A stretch of DNA of 64,000 bases. It comes from Hoylesella marshii DSM 16973 = JCM 13450 (GTDB taxonomy: Bacteria > Bacteroidota > Bacteroidia > Bacteroidales > Bacteroidaceae). Where the stretch lies: assembly GCF_000146675.1 (NCBI RefSeq), contig NZ_GL397214.1, forward strand, positions 1,071,871 to 1,135,870, read 5' to 3'. Below, in pieces: positions 53,488 through 61,339 of this stretch. Positions within the stretch are counted from its first letter, which is position 1. Each line of letters begins with the position of its first letter. A program made the position numbers and the translations under genes. The notes beneath the pieces were generated by a model. That model worked only from the letters and a program-made list of their open reading frames with translations. It searched no databases and was not told the origin of the DNA.

Positions 53488-55008
53488 ATGAAACTTTCTA
53501 CAAGCTATTTTCAACTCTTGCGGATAATCCTTCATCACCGCAAGCTCTATGATAAGCGAAATCTGACGTTTGAGGAAAACAGAACAGCAAAAATCTTGGT
53601 TTGGATCTTCCAATCCTTTCTGCTTTGCTATTTCATATTTATCTCTGTTCTACTTGCTCTTGCGGCACAGGAATCCAGAACCATCACCGCCTATGAATTA
53701 ATGTTTGGTTTCCTGCCTTTTATCCTTTCCATTGATTTTCTGATACGCCTTATTAGGCAACAGACACCTTCGCAACTCATCAAACCTTATATCCTGTTGC
53801 CTATCTCAAAGTACATATGTATCGATTGCTTCATCTTTGCCTCGCTCGGGTCTTACACCAATCTGATTTGGTTTACCATATTTCTTCCATACGCTATTAT
53901 TTCTGTCTTGTTTAGCGAGGGTTTAGGCATCACGTTCTGTTTCCTTCTCGGTCTGTATATCGTTGTTTTAATCTGCAACCAATGGTACGCCATCGTGCGT
54001 GCGCTTACTCGCAAACACCTCCTATGGTGGTTTTTGCCCATTGCCGTTTATGTCTTGGTTTATGCTCCTCTGTTCTTAGGCCGACACGTCTCCATAGAGC
54101 GATTATTGCACTTCTACGCATCTTTCGGTACCTCTATCTGTCGTGGGCATTGGCTTGCATGGCTGATATTATCCGCCTTGTTAGCATTCACGATTTATGT
54201 CAATAGAAAGATACAGCTTCGCCTTGTGCTCTCTGAAGTGCAACGTCAGGAGACAGCAAAGGCAGCACGCGTGTTCCGTCTGTCGTTGTTTGATAGATAC
54301 GGAGAAATCGGCGAATACATGAAGTTGGAAATAAAAAGTATCATGCGAAACAAGGCAGTGCGCACATCGTTCCTCGTTGCAAACGCCGTTATCGTAATGT
54401 TTAGTGCCATTATCTCCTTGTCCGGTATCTACGACAACACTTTCATGCTTAACTTCTGGTGTCTGTACAATTTTGTCATCTATGGAGCGACAATGCTTAC
54501 ACGCATCATGTGTTACGAGGGCAACTATATTGACTGCTTGATGGTGCACAGAGAAAACATCCTCTCACTGTTGAAAGCCAAATATTATCTTTTTTCGTTG
54601 CTGTTGGTTATCCCTCTGTTGTTCATGTTGCCCACTGTCTTTGTCGGCAAGTGCAGTTTACTGATGCTCTTTACATTTATGTTTCTTGCTGTCGGTCCCG
54701 TTTATTTCTGCCTTTTCCAAATGGCAGTCTACAACAAACGAACCATTCCTCTTAATACCAAGTACACAGGAAAGGGAATGATGGAAAACAACTATATACA
54801 GATTGTCGTGCAACTTGTTATCTTTACCGTTCCGCTTCTTTTTCTCAATCTATTGCAGCTTGTAGTCTCAGAGACGATAGCCTATATTGTTCTTATCCTT
54901 TTTAGCATAGCATTCATGCTCTCGTCAAACATTTGGATTCACCGGATATACCGCCGTATGATGAATCGTCGGTACAGTCTGATAGAAGGATTCCACACCT
55001 CCCGATAA
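53488..55008 (+). CDS. DUF5687 multi-pass membrane protein (ABC-2-like permease)
   Basis: This is an inner-membrane protein of 506 residues with about 12 hydrophobic segments and a central cytoplasmic stretch with YGEIGEYMKLEIKSIMRNKAVRT, the pattern of DUF5687 proteins. Such proteins resemble ABC-2 permeases and usually pair with an ATP-binding subunit, but none follows here; the next feature is a tRNA. Its substrate is unknown. It follows the lolA-like gene by 3 bp and so is in the ftsK operon. Confidence 0.75.
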   Translation: MKLSTSYFQLLRIILHHRKLYDKRNLTFEENRTAKILVWIFQSFLLCYFIFISVLLALAAQESRTITAYELMFGFLPFILSIDFLIRLIRQQTPSQLIKPYILLPISKYICIDCFIFASLGSYTNLIWFTIFLPYAIISVLFSEGLGITFCFLLGLYIVVLICNQWYAIVRALTRKHLLWWFLPIAVYVLVYAPLFLGRHVSIERLLHFYASFGTSICRGHWLAWLILSALLAFTIYVNRKIQLRLVLSEVQRQETAKAARVFRLSLFDRYGEIGEYMKLEIKSIMRNKAVRTSFLVANAVIVMFSAIISLSGIYDNTFMLNFWCLYNFVIYGATMLTRIMCYEGNYIDCLMVHRENILSLLKAKYYLFSLLLVIPLLFMLPTVFVGKCSLLMLFTFMFLAVGPVYFCLFQMAVYNKRTIPLNTKYTGKGMMENNYIQIVVQLVIFTVPLLFLNLLQLVVSETIAYIVLILFSIAFMLSSNIWIHRIYRRMMNRRYSLIEGFHTSR

Positions 55009-55046
55009 GACTGATTCTTTCCCATATGAAAAAAGTTAAGGAAAAG

Positions 55047-55078
55047 TTTGTTCGTTTCATAGAAAAGACCTACCTTTG
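55047..55078 (+). promoter_or_regulatory. Promoter of tRNA-Lys
   Basis: TTTG (55047-55050), 20 bp, TACCTTTG (55071-55078), 43 bp before the tRNA 5' end. A full consensus match. Confidence 0.8.
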
Positions 55079-55121
55079 CACCTACGAAAATCAGAAATTC
55101 AGAGGAATTTGTCTGTAACTT

Positions 55122-55194
55122 GCATCCTTAGCTCAGTTGGTAGAGCAACTGACTCTTAATCAGTGGGTCTAGGGTTCGAATCCCTAAGGATGTA
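55122..55194 (+). tRNA. tRNA-Lys (anticodon CTT)
   Basis: A cloverleaf is formed: acceptor GCATCCT/AGGATGT with a G-T first pair, D-arm GCTC...GAGC, anticodon arm ACTGA-CTCTTAA-TCAGT with anticodon CTT, and T-arm AGGGTTCGAATCCCT. The discriminator is A and CCA is not encoded. It has its own promoter and terminator. Confidence 0.96.
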
Positions 55195-55196
55195 CA

Positions 55197-55236
55197 AAAG
55201 ATGCCTATCTCATAAGAGGTAGGCATCTTTTTATAT
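55197..55236 (+). terminator. Terminator of tRNA-Lys
   Basis: An 11-bp stem (aaagatgccta / taggcatcttt) with a T-run lies directly after the tRNA. Confidence 0.88.
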
Positions 55237-55359
55237 TTATGTTATAAGGGAAAAGCAGGTTAAGGTGGAATGTCCGATCGGAGAATGTTTTAAAATATTA
55301 CTGTCCGGTAAACCTTTTCCGTATAAGAGTTAGGGAATGAAATTCAAACGAGGTTTTTT

Positions 55360-55390
55360 CTGTCATCCGCGCTGGCGGATGACAGTTTTT
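55360..55390 (+). terminator. Orphan terminator-like hairpin
   Basis: A perfect 11-bp stem (ctgtcatccgc, loop gctg, gcggatgacag) is followed by ttttt. No gene lies upstream between the tRNA terminator and this point, so its transcript is unknown. The rest of the 55237-55639 gap holds the pfkA terminator and no gene. Confidence 0.75.
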
Positions 55391-55474
55391 ACTCATTGCC
55401 AACCTGCTCTGTACTGTTATCTATAGAATGATAAAAAAAAGACACGTATCTTTCTCACAGGTGCTAACCATGCT

Positions 55475-55516
55475 AAATAAAAGAATGCGGGATTACCTAT
55501 ATAAAGGCAATCCCGC
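55475..55516 (-). terminator. Terminator of pfkA
   Basis: On the minus strand gcgggatt...aatcccgc (8 bp plus 3 more pairs, one mismatch) is followed by attcttttattt, about 125 bp past the pfkA stop. Confidence 0.7.
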
Positions 55517-55639
55517 AAGGGAATCTATGTTAGAGATGTTTTGCGGACAAGCAATAATTTTAAAACAATGATGAAGGGGCGGAGGAGAGGTCATCTTTAT
55601 AAAAAGCGACAGATGGGCCGCCTGATGATTGATGGGGGA

Positions 55640-56617
55640 TTAAATACTTAATTCGTCGAGTACTTTAATCAGTTTTTTGTCGAAAGGCTTGTCTGAGCGT
55701 ATGGCCTCGCTTAGCGGCACATATACCACTTCGTTGTTTCTGATGCCTACCATGACGTTGCGTTGTCCTTGCATGATGGCTTCGATGGCGCCAATGCCTG
55801 TGCGTGCGGATAGGATTCTGTCGTGAGCAGAGGGGCGTCCGCCGCGTTGCAGATGGCCTAAGATGGAGACGCGGACATCGAATCCGGGGAATTCTTTCTT
55901 CACGCGGTCGGCATAGTAAAGGGCACCACATTTGGGACTTTCCGACACGATGACGATGCAACTCTTCTTGGATTTGCGGATGCCTCGCTCCATGAAGCGG
56001 GCTAATTGGTCTACGTCGGTAGAGTCTTCGGGGATAATGGCTGCCTCGGCGCCACTTGCGATGGCACTGTTTTGTGCAAGGAAACCGGCATCGCGCCCCA
56101 TCACTTCGACGAAGAAGATGCGTTCGTGGCTCTGTGCCGTGTCGCGGATGCGGTCTACGCATTCCACAATGGTATTGAGTGTGGTATCGTAGCCTATGGT
56201 TGAGTCGGTTCCGTACAGGTCGTTGTCTATAGTTCCCGGGAGGCCGATACAGCATACATCGTGTTCTTGTGCGTAGAGCATGGCACCTGTCAAAGAGCCG
56301 TTGCCGCCGATGACTACAAGTGCATCGATGCCGGCCTTTACCATGTTTTCATATGCTTTCTGTCTTCCTTCCACGGTCATAAATTCATGGGAGCGTGCCG
56401 ACTTCAGAATGGTTCCGCCCGACATGATGATGCCGCTCACGTTTTCTGTGGTGAAGTCGGCAATCTCGTTATGGATTAATCCGTCGTACCCCCGATAGAT
56501 TCCTTTGATATGAAAGCCGTTGCAGATGCCCGAACGGGTAACGGCGCGTATGGCGGCGTTCATGCCCGGGGCGTCGCCTCCCGAAGTTAAGATACCTATG
56601 GTCTTTATTTTTCCCAT
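55640..56617 (-). CDS. pfkA: ATP-dependent 6-phosphofructokinase
   Basis: This enzyme phosphorylates fructose 6-phosphate in glycolysis. The 325-residue protein has the nucleotide-binding [28 protein letters not shown], the catalytic [20 protein letters not shown] and the [11 protein letters not shown] effector/substrate loop. A Gly (GGDAPG, GGNGS) at the key position after the first GGD indicates ATP rather than PPi use by the standard rule. The nhaD stop is 35 bp upstream, but nhaD has its own promoter. Confidence 0.96.
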   Translation of the reverse strand: MGKIKTIGILTSGGDAPGMNAAIRAVTRSGICNGFHIKGIYRGYDGLIHNEIADFTTENVSGIIMSGGTILKSARSHEFMTVEGRQKAYENMVKAGIDALVVIGGNGSLTGAMLYAQEHDVCCIGLPGTIDNDLYGTDSTIGYDTTLNTIVECVDRIRDTAQSHERIFFVEVMGRDAGFLAQNSAIASGAEAAIIPEDSTDVDQLARFMERGIRKSKKSCIVIVSESPKCGALYYADRVKKEFPGFDVRVSILGHLQRGGRPSAHDRILSARTGIGAIEAIMQGQRNVMVGIRNNEVVYVPLSEAIRSDKPFDKKLIKVLDELSI

Positions 56618-56652
56618 GAGAATATATGATATATGTTACAGTACAATTTGTA

Positions 56653-58050
56653 TCAAACCAACAGCCATAATGCCACGAGTCCCAATGCCCATGCCGCTAA
56701 TGCTATCCAGCCCACGTGGCGGAAGTACCATCCCACGTGCATCTTTTCCATTTTCATCAACGCCAGACCACTCATAGAGCCGACGGCAAGCACGCTGCCG
56801 CCAATGGCTGCACTGAAAGCAATCATCTTCCAATAGGCCCCGTTGCAGACAAAGGCGTGGTAGTATTCGGAATCGGAGAAAGAAGACTGATGCACCGGCT
56901 CTACCACATCGTGGAGGGAGAACATGCTCATGGCGGTCGCGAAATTATCTAATACGATGCTTACGAATCCGGTGCCGATGCCTTCGACCCAGATGCTGTC
57001 TACATGCTCGGCTATCTGTCGCGCCATCCAACTAAGCGCACCCGTCTCATTGACCACGCCAAGGGCGAGCATCACGCCCATCACAAACAGCATCATCTGG
57101 ATGACACCATACTGCAAGACGCGCGGCACACGGCGATGTATCATCTGGTCTACGTTCATCAATTTGCGGTTGACCACCTCATTGACAATCCACAAAATCG
57201 ACAAGACGCACAATGCGCCAAGGAAAGGGCTGAGTTTCGTGATGTTATGAAACGTGGGGATAAACCATAAGCCGCCGATGCCCACGATGAGCATCAGGAT
57301 ACGTTGCCATACGTTCAGGTTGGTATCATCGCCACGGTAAGGCATCGCGACACCTTCCATTTCCACACGTTCGGGCAAATAACGCCCCAACCACCAAGTA
57401 GGCAATGCCCATGCGATGAGACACGGCAAGAGCAAAGACAAAGAGTAATCGGTGGCTGTTACGGCTCCCATATTCCACAATACGAGGCCTGCGGGGTCGC
57501 CGATTACGGTGAATGCACCACCACAATTGGCTGCGATGACCACCGCACTGCCGTAGAGCATACGTTGTCTGCGGTTGGGTATCATGTCGTGCATGATGGT
57601 GAGCATCATCACGGTCGTAGTGAGGTTGTCAAGATTGGCGGAAAGCAGAAAGGTGATAACAGAAAAGAGCCACAGGAACTTACGACTCTTGCGGGTGCGC
57701 ACCCAAGCACGGATAAAGTCGAAACAGCCGTTGTTGTTGAGTATCTCTACGATGGTCATGGTGGCCAAGAGAAACAAGACTATCTCTGCTGCCTTACCCA
57801 CGTATTTCAAGAAGATATTATGAGCGATATATTCTTTCACTGCGATGCTCGTGGGAACAGCTCCGCCGAGAAAATCGGTATATTCCCGTTGGTGCTGACT
57901 CATCACGAAGTCCGTGCCGTAACAGATATAGAGCACCCATCCCACCGTGCCGGCAAACATGGCTATGGCGGCCTTGTTGATGTTTGTCTGTCGTTCGGTT
58001 ACTATCAAGATGTAACCCAAGAGTAAAATTGCTGCGATAATCAGTCCCAT
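56653..58050 (-). CDS. nhaD: NhaD-type sodium/proton antiporter
   Basis: This inner-membrane antiporter exports Na+ in exchange for H+. Multiple helices are seen, along with TFLLSANLDNLTTTVMML, the SAVVIAANCGGAFTVIGDP motif of the arsenical pump/NhaD superfamily and FVSIVLDNFATAM. The frame extends to 58095, but a TACCTTTG promoter element lies at 58078-58071 inside that extension. I therefore start at the Met at 58050 (MGLIIAAILLLGYILIV), 21 bp downstream, giving 465 residues. Na+ gradients are important in this phylum, where Na+-NQR and Na+-coupled uptake are common. Confidence 0.9.
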   Translation of the reverse strand: MGLIIAAILLLGYILIVTERQTNINKAAIAMFAGTVGWVLYICYGTDFVMSQHQREYTDFLGGAVPTSIAVKEYIAHNIFLKYVGKAAEIVLFLLATMTIVEILNNNGCFDFIRAWVRTRKSRKFLWLFSVITFLLSANLDNLTTTVMMLTIMHDMIPNRRQRMLYGSAVVIAANCGGAFTVIGDPAGLVLWNMGAVTATDYSLSLLLPCLIAWALPTWWLGRYLPERVEMEGVAMPYRGDDTNLNVWQRILMLIVGIGGLWFIPTFHNITKLSPFLGALCVLSILWIVNEVVNRKLMNVDQMIHRRVPRVLQYGVIQMMLFVMGVMLALGVVNETGALSWMARQIAEHVDSIWVEGIGTGFVSIVLDNFATAMSMFSLHDVVEPVHQSSFSDSEYYHAFVCNGAYWKMIAFSAAIGGSVLAVGSMSGLALMKMEKMHVGWYFRHVGWIALAAWALGLVALWLLV

Positions 58051-58070
58051 AACACCTAAAAATACAAACG

Positions 58071-58078
58071 CAAAGGTA
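58071..58078 (-). promoter_or_regulatory. Promoter -7 element of nhaD
   Basis: The minus strand reads TACCTTTG followed by CG, and it sits between the flippase stop and the nhaD start at 58050. It decides the nhaD start. Confidence 0.6.
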
Positions 58079-58130
58079 ACAAATATTTCAAACAAGCAAG
58101 CAACTGTCGGCTTTTTTCTTTCTATCTTCT

Positions 58131-59618
58131 TTATGAATGTGTACCTCGCTTATCCGGCAGACCACGTAGACCGCCGGTTTTCGATTTCAGAATCTTAATG
58201 GAAATCATCGCGCTGACTGCCACGGACAACACGCCGAGCGACCCATACAGAAATGGATTGTCGAGAAGCGTAATGCCGAATGTGAGCAGACCGAGCGGCA
58301 ATTGCAGCATCATGTAAAGCCGCACGGAGGCAGACACACGGTAGCCATGTCGGCGATACATATAGATGAAAACGACAAGATAGTGAAGCAAACCTACGAC
58401 GGCCAGCGCCAATCCCGTCCCCCACAGTCCCCACAGACGGAAAAACGGGAGGGCAAAGCCCACGATGAGTAGGGCATATACGCTTTCCAAGACGAGGAAA
58501 CTGCGGGAGTCGCCCTTAGCCAGCGAGATGTACTCTACCGGCAGTCTGACCGCTCGCATATACATGCCGAGGAGCGACACCTGCGCCATGCCGACGGCCG
58601 GTGTGAAGCGTCCGCTGTACAACAAAGGCACGAGCCACGGCAACGTTATCATGAACAAGGCTATCAAGGGTGCGGCAAACAGCAGCGAGACTTCTATCTG
58701 CCGGTTCACCGTCTGGTTCATCGTAAACGTATGGGTTGCCACGGAAGAGAGGCGCGGAAAGTAGTCGGTCTCCATCGCCACGAATATCATCGACACATAA
58801 GTGGTGGTCAGCATGAATCCCGCATTGTAGAGTCCTACGGTGTCGAGTGCACCTTCGTGGTTGAGGAAGCTGCGGATAACGAACTCTGCACCGCTGGTCA
58901 TCGTGCCGGCCACGACGAAAGCTACGCCGAGCTTCACCATCGGCAGTCCAGCCCCCAACGTCTCCCGTCGGAGAGAAAGTCGAAGCGGATAGAGCCGATA
59001 CGAATAAACGATGGATAAGAATAGCTGTATCGCGGCCATCAACACCAAGGAGGGTACAATGGCGGCCTCGCCGAACTGCTCGTATAGAGGCACAGTGAGC
59101 AGGAGCGCAAGTAGCACCGTGCCAACAGACTGTTTGGCCAACGCCCGCAACTGTCGCGTAGCCTTCAGTATGGCCAATTCACCGTTTGTCACGGCAAGTA
59201 GGGGAATAATGGGCGAAAGTAGCATGAAATGAAGCGTATGGTCGCCCCAACTGAAAGTGAAACGGTCTAAAAGCGGACTTAATACGACGCATACGAACAT
59301 GCCGAACAGTCCGGCCAACAGGCTCCACGAGCGGATGACACGAACAGAACGTTCCATTTCCGGTGTATCGCCCGTAGCAAACGATTCAGACAGACGTTTC
59401 ACCGCACTCATGCCCAATCCCAAGCCTGTGGAATCGGAAACCAGTGCTATCGTGGAATTGAAGAGCGAGATAAGCCCCATGCCCTGCGGACCGAGAATCA
59501 TGGCCACCAACTTATTACGCACCACCCCCACGAGGATGTTCACTCCCTGTACACCGCCAAACATGCCGGTGTATTTCAGTATATGTAAATAGCTGTTGCG
59601 CTTTTCCCGTTTTTTCAT
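58131..59618 (-). CDS. Polysaccharide flippase (Wzx-like, MATE/MOP superfamily)
   Basis: This is a 495-residue inner-membrane protein with about 12-14 helices. The N-terminus (LHILKYTGMFGGVQGVNILVGVVRNKLVAMILGPQGMGLISLFNS) is the typical start of O-antigen translocases of Bacteroidetes. It contains no ATPase and probably flips lipid-linked oligosaccharide for O-antigen or capsule. No glycosyltransferase genes are nearby. The C-terminus ends with an Arg/Gly-rich tail. It is separated from nhaD by 80 bp (from 58050). Confidence 0.85.
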   Translation of the reverse strand: MKKREKRNSYLHILKYTGMFGGVQGVNILVGVVRNKLVAMILGPQGMGLISLFNSTIALVSDSTGLGLGMSAVKRLSESFATGDTPEMERSVRVIRSWSLLAGLFGMFVCVVLSPLLDRFTFSWGDHTLHFMLLSPIIPLLAVTNGELAILKATRQLRALAKQSVGTVLLALLLTVPLYEQFGEAAIVPSLVLMAAIQLFLSIVYSYRLYPLRLSLRRETLGAGLPMVKLGVAFVVAGTMTSGAEFVIRSFLNHEGALDTVGLYNAGFMLTTTYVSMIFVAMETDYFPRLSSVATHTFTMNQTVNRQIEVSLLFAAPLIALFMITLPWLVPLLYSGRFTPAVGMAQVSLLGMYMRAVRLPVEYISLAKGDSRSFLVLESVYALLIVGFALPFFRLWGLWGTGLALAVVGLLHYLVVFIYMYRRHGYRVSASVRLYMMLQLPLGLLTFGITLLDNPFLYGSLGVLSVAVSAMISIKILKSKTGGLRGLPDKRGTHS

Positions 59619-59795
59619 CGGTATATAAACGGCCGTCCATCGCGTTTATTGTCTGTTCTCTTCCTCTCTTTGGCAGCCTTGAATCCATGAGAAACACTGC
59701 GGGGCACCGTCTGCCCGTGGCCGATTAGTAAGGGAACATTAGTTCGAGATAAAGACCTCTTGCCAAAGCCCCCGAATCTGTTCTGATACTTGCCC

Positions 59796-60092
59796 CAGCC
59801 GGGCATTTAACTTTCCTTTTGGTTTGGCATTTGCTCATGTTGAGCATTTAACTTTCCTTTCGGTTTGGCGTTTGCTCATGTTGAGCATTTAACTTTCCTT
59901 TCGATTTGACGTTTGCTCATGTTGAGCATTTAACTTTCCTTACGGTTTGACGTTTGCTCATGTTGAGCATTTAACTTTCCTTACGGTTTGGCGTTTGCTC
60001 ATGTTGAGCATTTAACTTTCCTTTCGGTTTAGCGTTTGCTCATGTTGAGCATTTAACTTTCCTTTCGGTTTAGCGTTTGCACCAGCCGGGCA
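59796..60092. repeat. 41-bp tandem array D2 (about seven units)
   Basis: tgagcatttaactttcc begins at 59841, 59882, 59923, 59964, 60005 and 60046, exactly 41 bp apart; a variant, cgggcatttaactttcc, precedes it at 59801. Each unit has tgctca-tgt-tgagca, a 6-bp-arm dyad. Both ends of the array carry cagccgggca. It is the long relative of D1 at 50.02 kb and sits between divergent genes. 59619-59795 and 60093-60250 show no gene; the end motif ttatctcgaattcgcg is at 60151. Confidence 0.95.
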
Positions 60093-60292
60093 AGCCTCCC
60101 GCCTGTTGTCGTGACGTGCATCCGCGTGTGGGCTTATCGTCCCCCTATCTTTATCTCGAATTCGCGTTAAGGGAGTGGCGAGGAAACGCTAAATACCGCG
60201 GAAAATAGAGCGAAAATATTTCTTTGCATTTGCTGTCGGACTCTACGAACGACAATGTTTGACTCCGCTTCAACAATTATTGCTTCAAAATA

Positions 60293-60324
60293 TTTGCACA
60301 GTTATAAAGAAAACAATATCTTTG
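60293..60324 (+). promoter_or_regulatory. Promoter upstream of the ncRNA and ribE
   Basis: TTTG (60293-60296), 20 bp, TATCTTTG (60317-60324), a full consensus match. It lies 294 bp before the ribE start, too far for a simple leader. Confidence 0.75.
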
Positions 60325-60330
60325 CAATAA

Positions 60331-60562
60331 CAAAAGAGAGATACAGGTCGTATCGATTCGATTGGGATACTCATCAATTAAAATCGAAAAACCGAGATGA
60401 CTTCTCTTGTCAATGGCGGGCCACATACCACATAAGCGGTAAGCTGAAAAGCCGGTGGATTACAAAGGCGGAGAGCTCTCAAATCTTATATGACTCGGAG
60501 TTTTCATCACATCATCGGTACGACCTCTTACAATAGAGAGACAGGGTGAGCCTGTCTCTTTT
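60331..60562 (+). ncRNA. Putative structured small RNA (about 230 nt)
   Basis: A transcript starting about 7 nt after the promoter at 60317-60324 would run to the hairpin at 60537. Its ends can pair: aggtcgtatcgat (60345-60357) with atcggtacgacct (60514-60526) makes a 13-bp helix with one G-U pair. An inner helix pairs aaaaccgag (60388-60396) with ctcgg and tttt (60494-60504, two-base bulge). A 93-codon frame overlaps (60255-60536), but its only Met precedes the promoter. The shape, a long closed hairpin with internal bubbles, is like 6S RNA, but I cannot confirm identity. Confidence 0.5.
60537..60562 (+). terminator. Terminator-like hairpin before ribE
   Basis: A 9-bp stem (agagacagg, loop gtgag, cctgtctct) is followed by tttt and then ggttt. 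It would end the putative small RNA 56 bp before the ribE start. If it is leaky, ribE is read through. Confidence 0.65.
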
Positions 60563-60617
60563 GGTTTACGAACCGTTCTCGTCCATATAAACAAATAAAA
60601 GATAAAAACCACTGCTT

Positions 60618-61220
60618 ATGTTTTCCGGAATAGTAGAAAGCTTTGCCACTGTAATATCCATTGAGAAAGACAAAGAAAATATCGACTTTACACTCAGCTG
60701 CCCTTTTACCGACGAGCTGAAGATAGACCAAAGCATTGCCCACAACGGCGTATGCCTGACTGTGGTGCGGTTGGAGGATAACACCTACACCGTAACGGCG
60801 ATGCTCGAGACCCTGCGCCGCACAAACCTTGGCCTGCTGAAAGTGGGCGATAAAGTGAACATAGAACGTTCGATGCTCATGAACGGACGTTTAGACGGAC
60901 ATATCGTGCAAGGCCACGTAGACCTGACAGCTCAATGCACAGCCATACAGGATGCAGACGGCAGCACTTATTTCACCTTTACGTATCACGAAGACCCGGA
61001 AATGACACAGCGTGGTTACTTCACCGTGGACAAAGGCAGCGTAACAGTAAACGGCGTTTCGCTCACGGTTTGTCGCCCCACGGCCAACAGCTTTCAGGTA
61101 GCCATCATACCTTACACGAAGGAGCATACCAACTTCTGCGACATCGCGATAGGTTCTACAGTCAATATTGAGTTCGATATCTTAGGCAAATATATTGCAA
61201 GATTGCACGAACTGCGATAA
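60618..61220 (+). CDS. ribE: Riboflavin synthase alpha chain
   Basis: This enzyme joins two molecules of dimethylribityllumazine to make riboflavin. The 200-residue protein has two lumazine-binding halves: MFSGIVESFATVISI with SIAHNGVCLTVV, and GHIVQGHVDLTAQC with VTVNGVSLTVC. The repeats and the MFSG start are diagnostic. I looked for an FMN riboswitch upstream and saw no consensus; the putative small RNA occupies the leader region instead. Confidence 0.95.
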   Translation: MFSGIVESFATVISIEKDKENIDFTLSCPFTDELKIDQSIAHNGVCLTVVRLEDNTYTVTAMLETLRRTNLGLLKVGDKVNIERSMLMNGRLDGHIVQGHVDLTAQCTAIQDADGSTYFTFTYHEDPEMTQRGYFTVDKGSVTVNGVSLTVCRPTANSFQVAIIPYTKEHTNFCDIAIGSTVNIEFDILGKYIARLHELR

Positions 61221-61339
61221 GACGTAACCATCCGTCTCTCGCAATAAGAGGTTATTCATCAGGCAATATTCTTTTGCCAAGTTTCGTTTATATCCATAAA
61301 GTATCATCATTTCACCTACTGAACAAAACGACAAAACCC

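Noticed and set aside
60255-60536. A 93-codon ORF before ribE
   Set aside because: Its only Met precedes a strong promoter and there is no known motif; the region reads better as a structured RNA.
60331-60617. FMN riboswitch before ribE
   Set aside because: The conserved FMN aptamer blocks (agggg..., gggtg, ccggcggt, agcccgcg) are not present in order.
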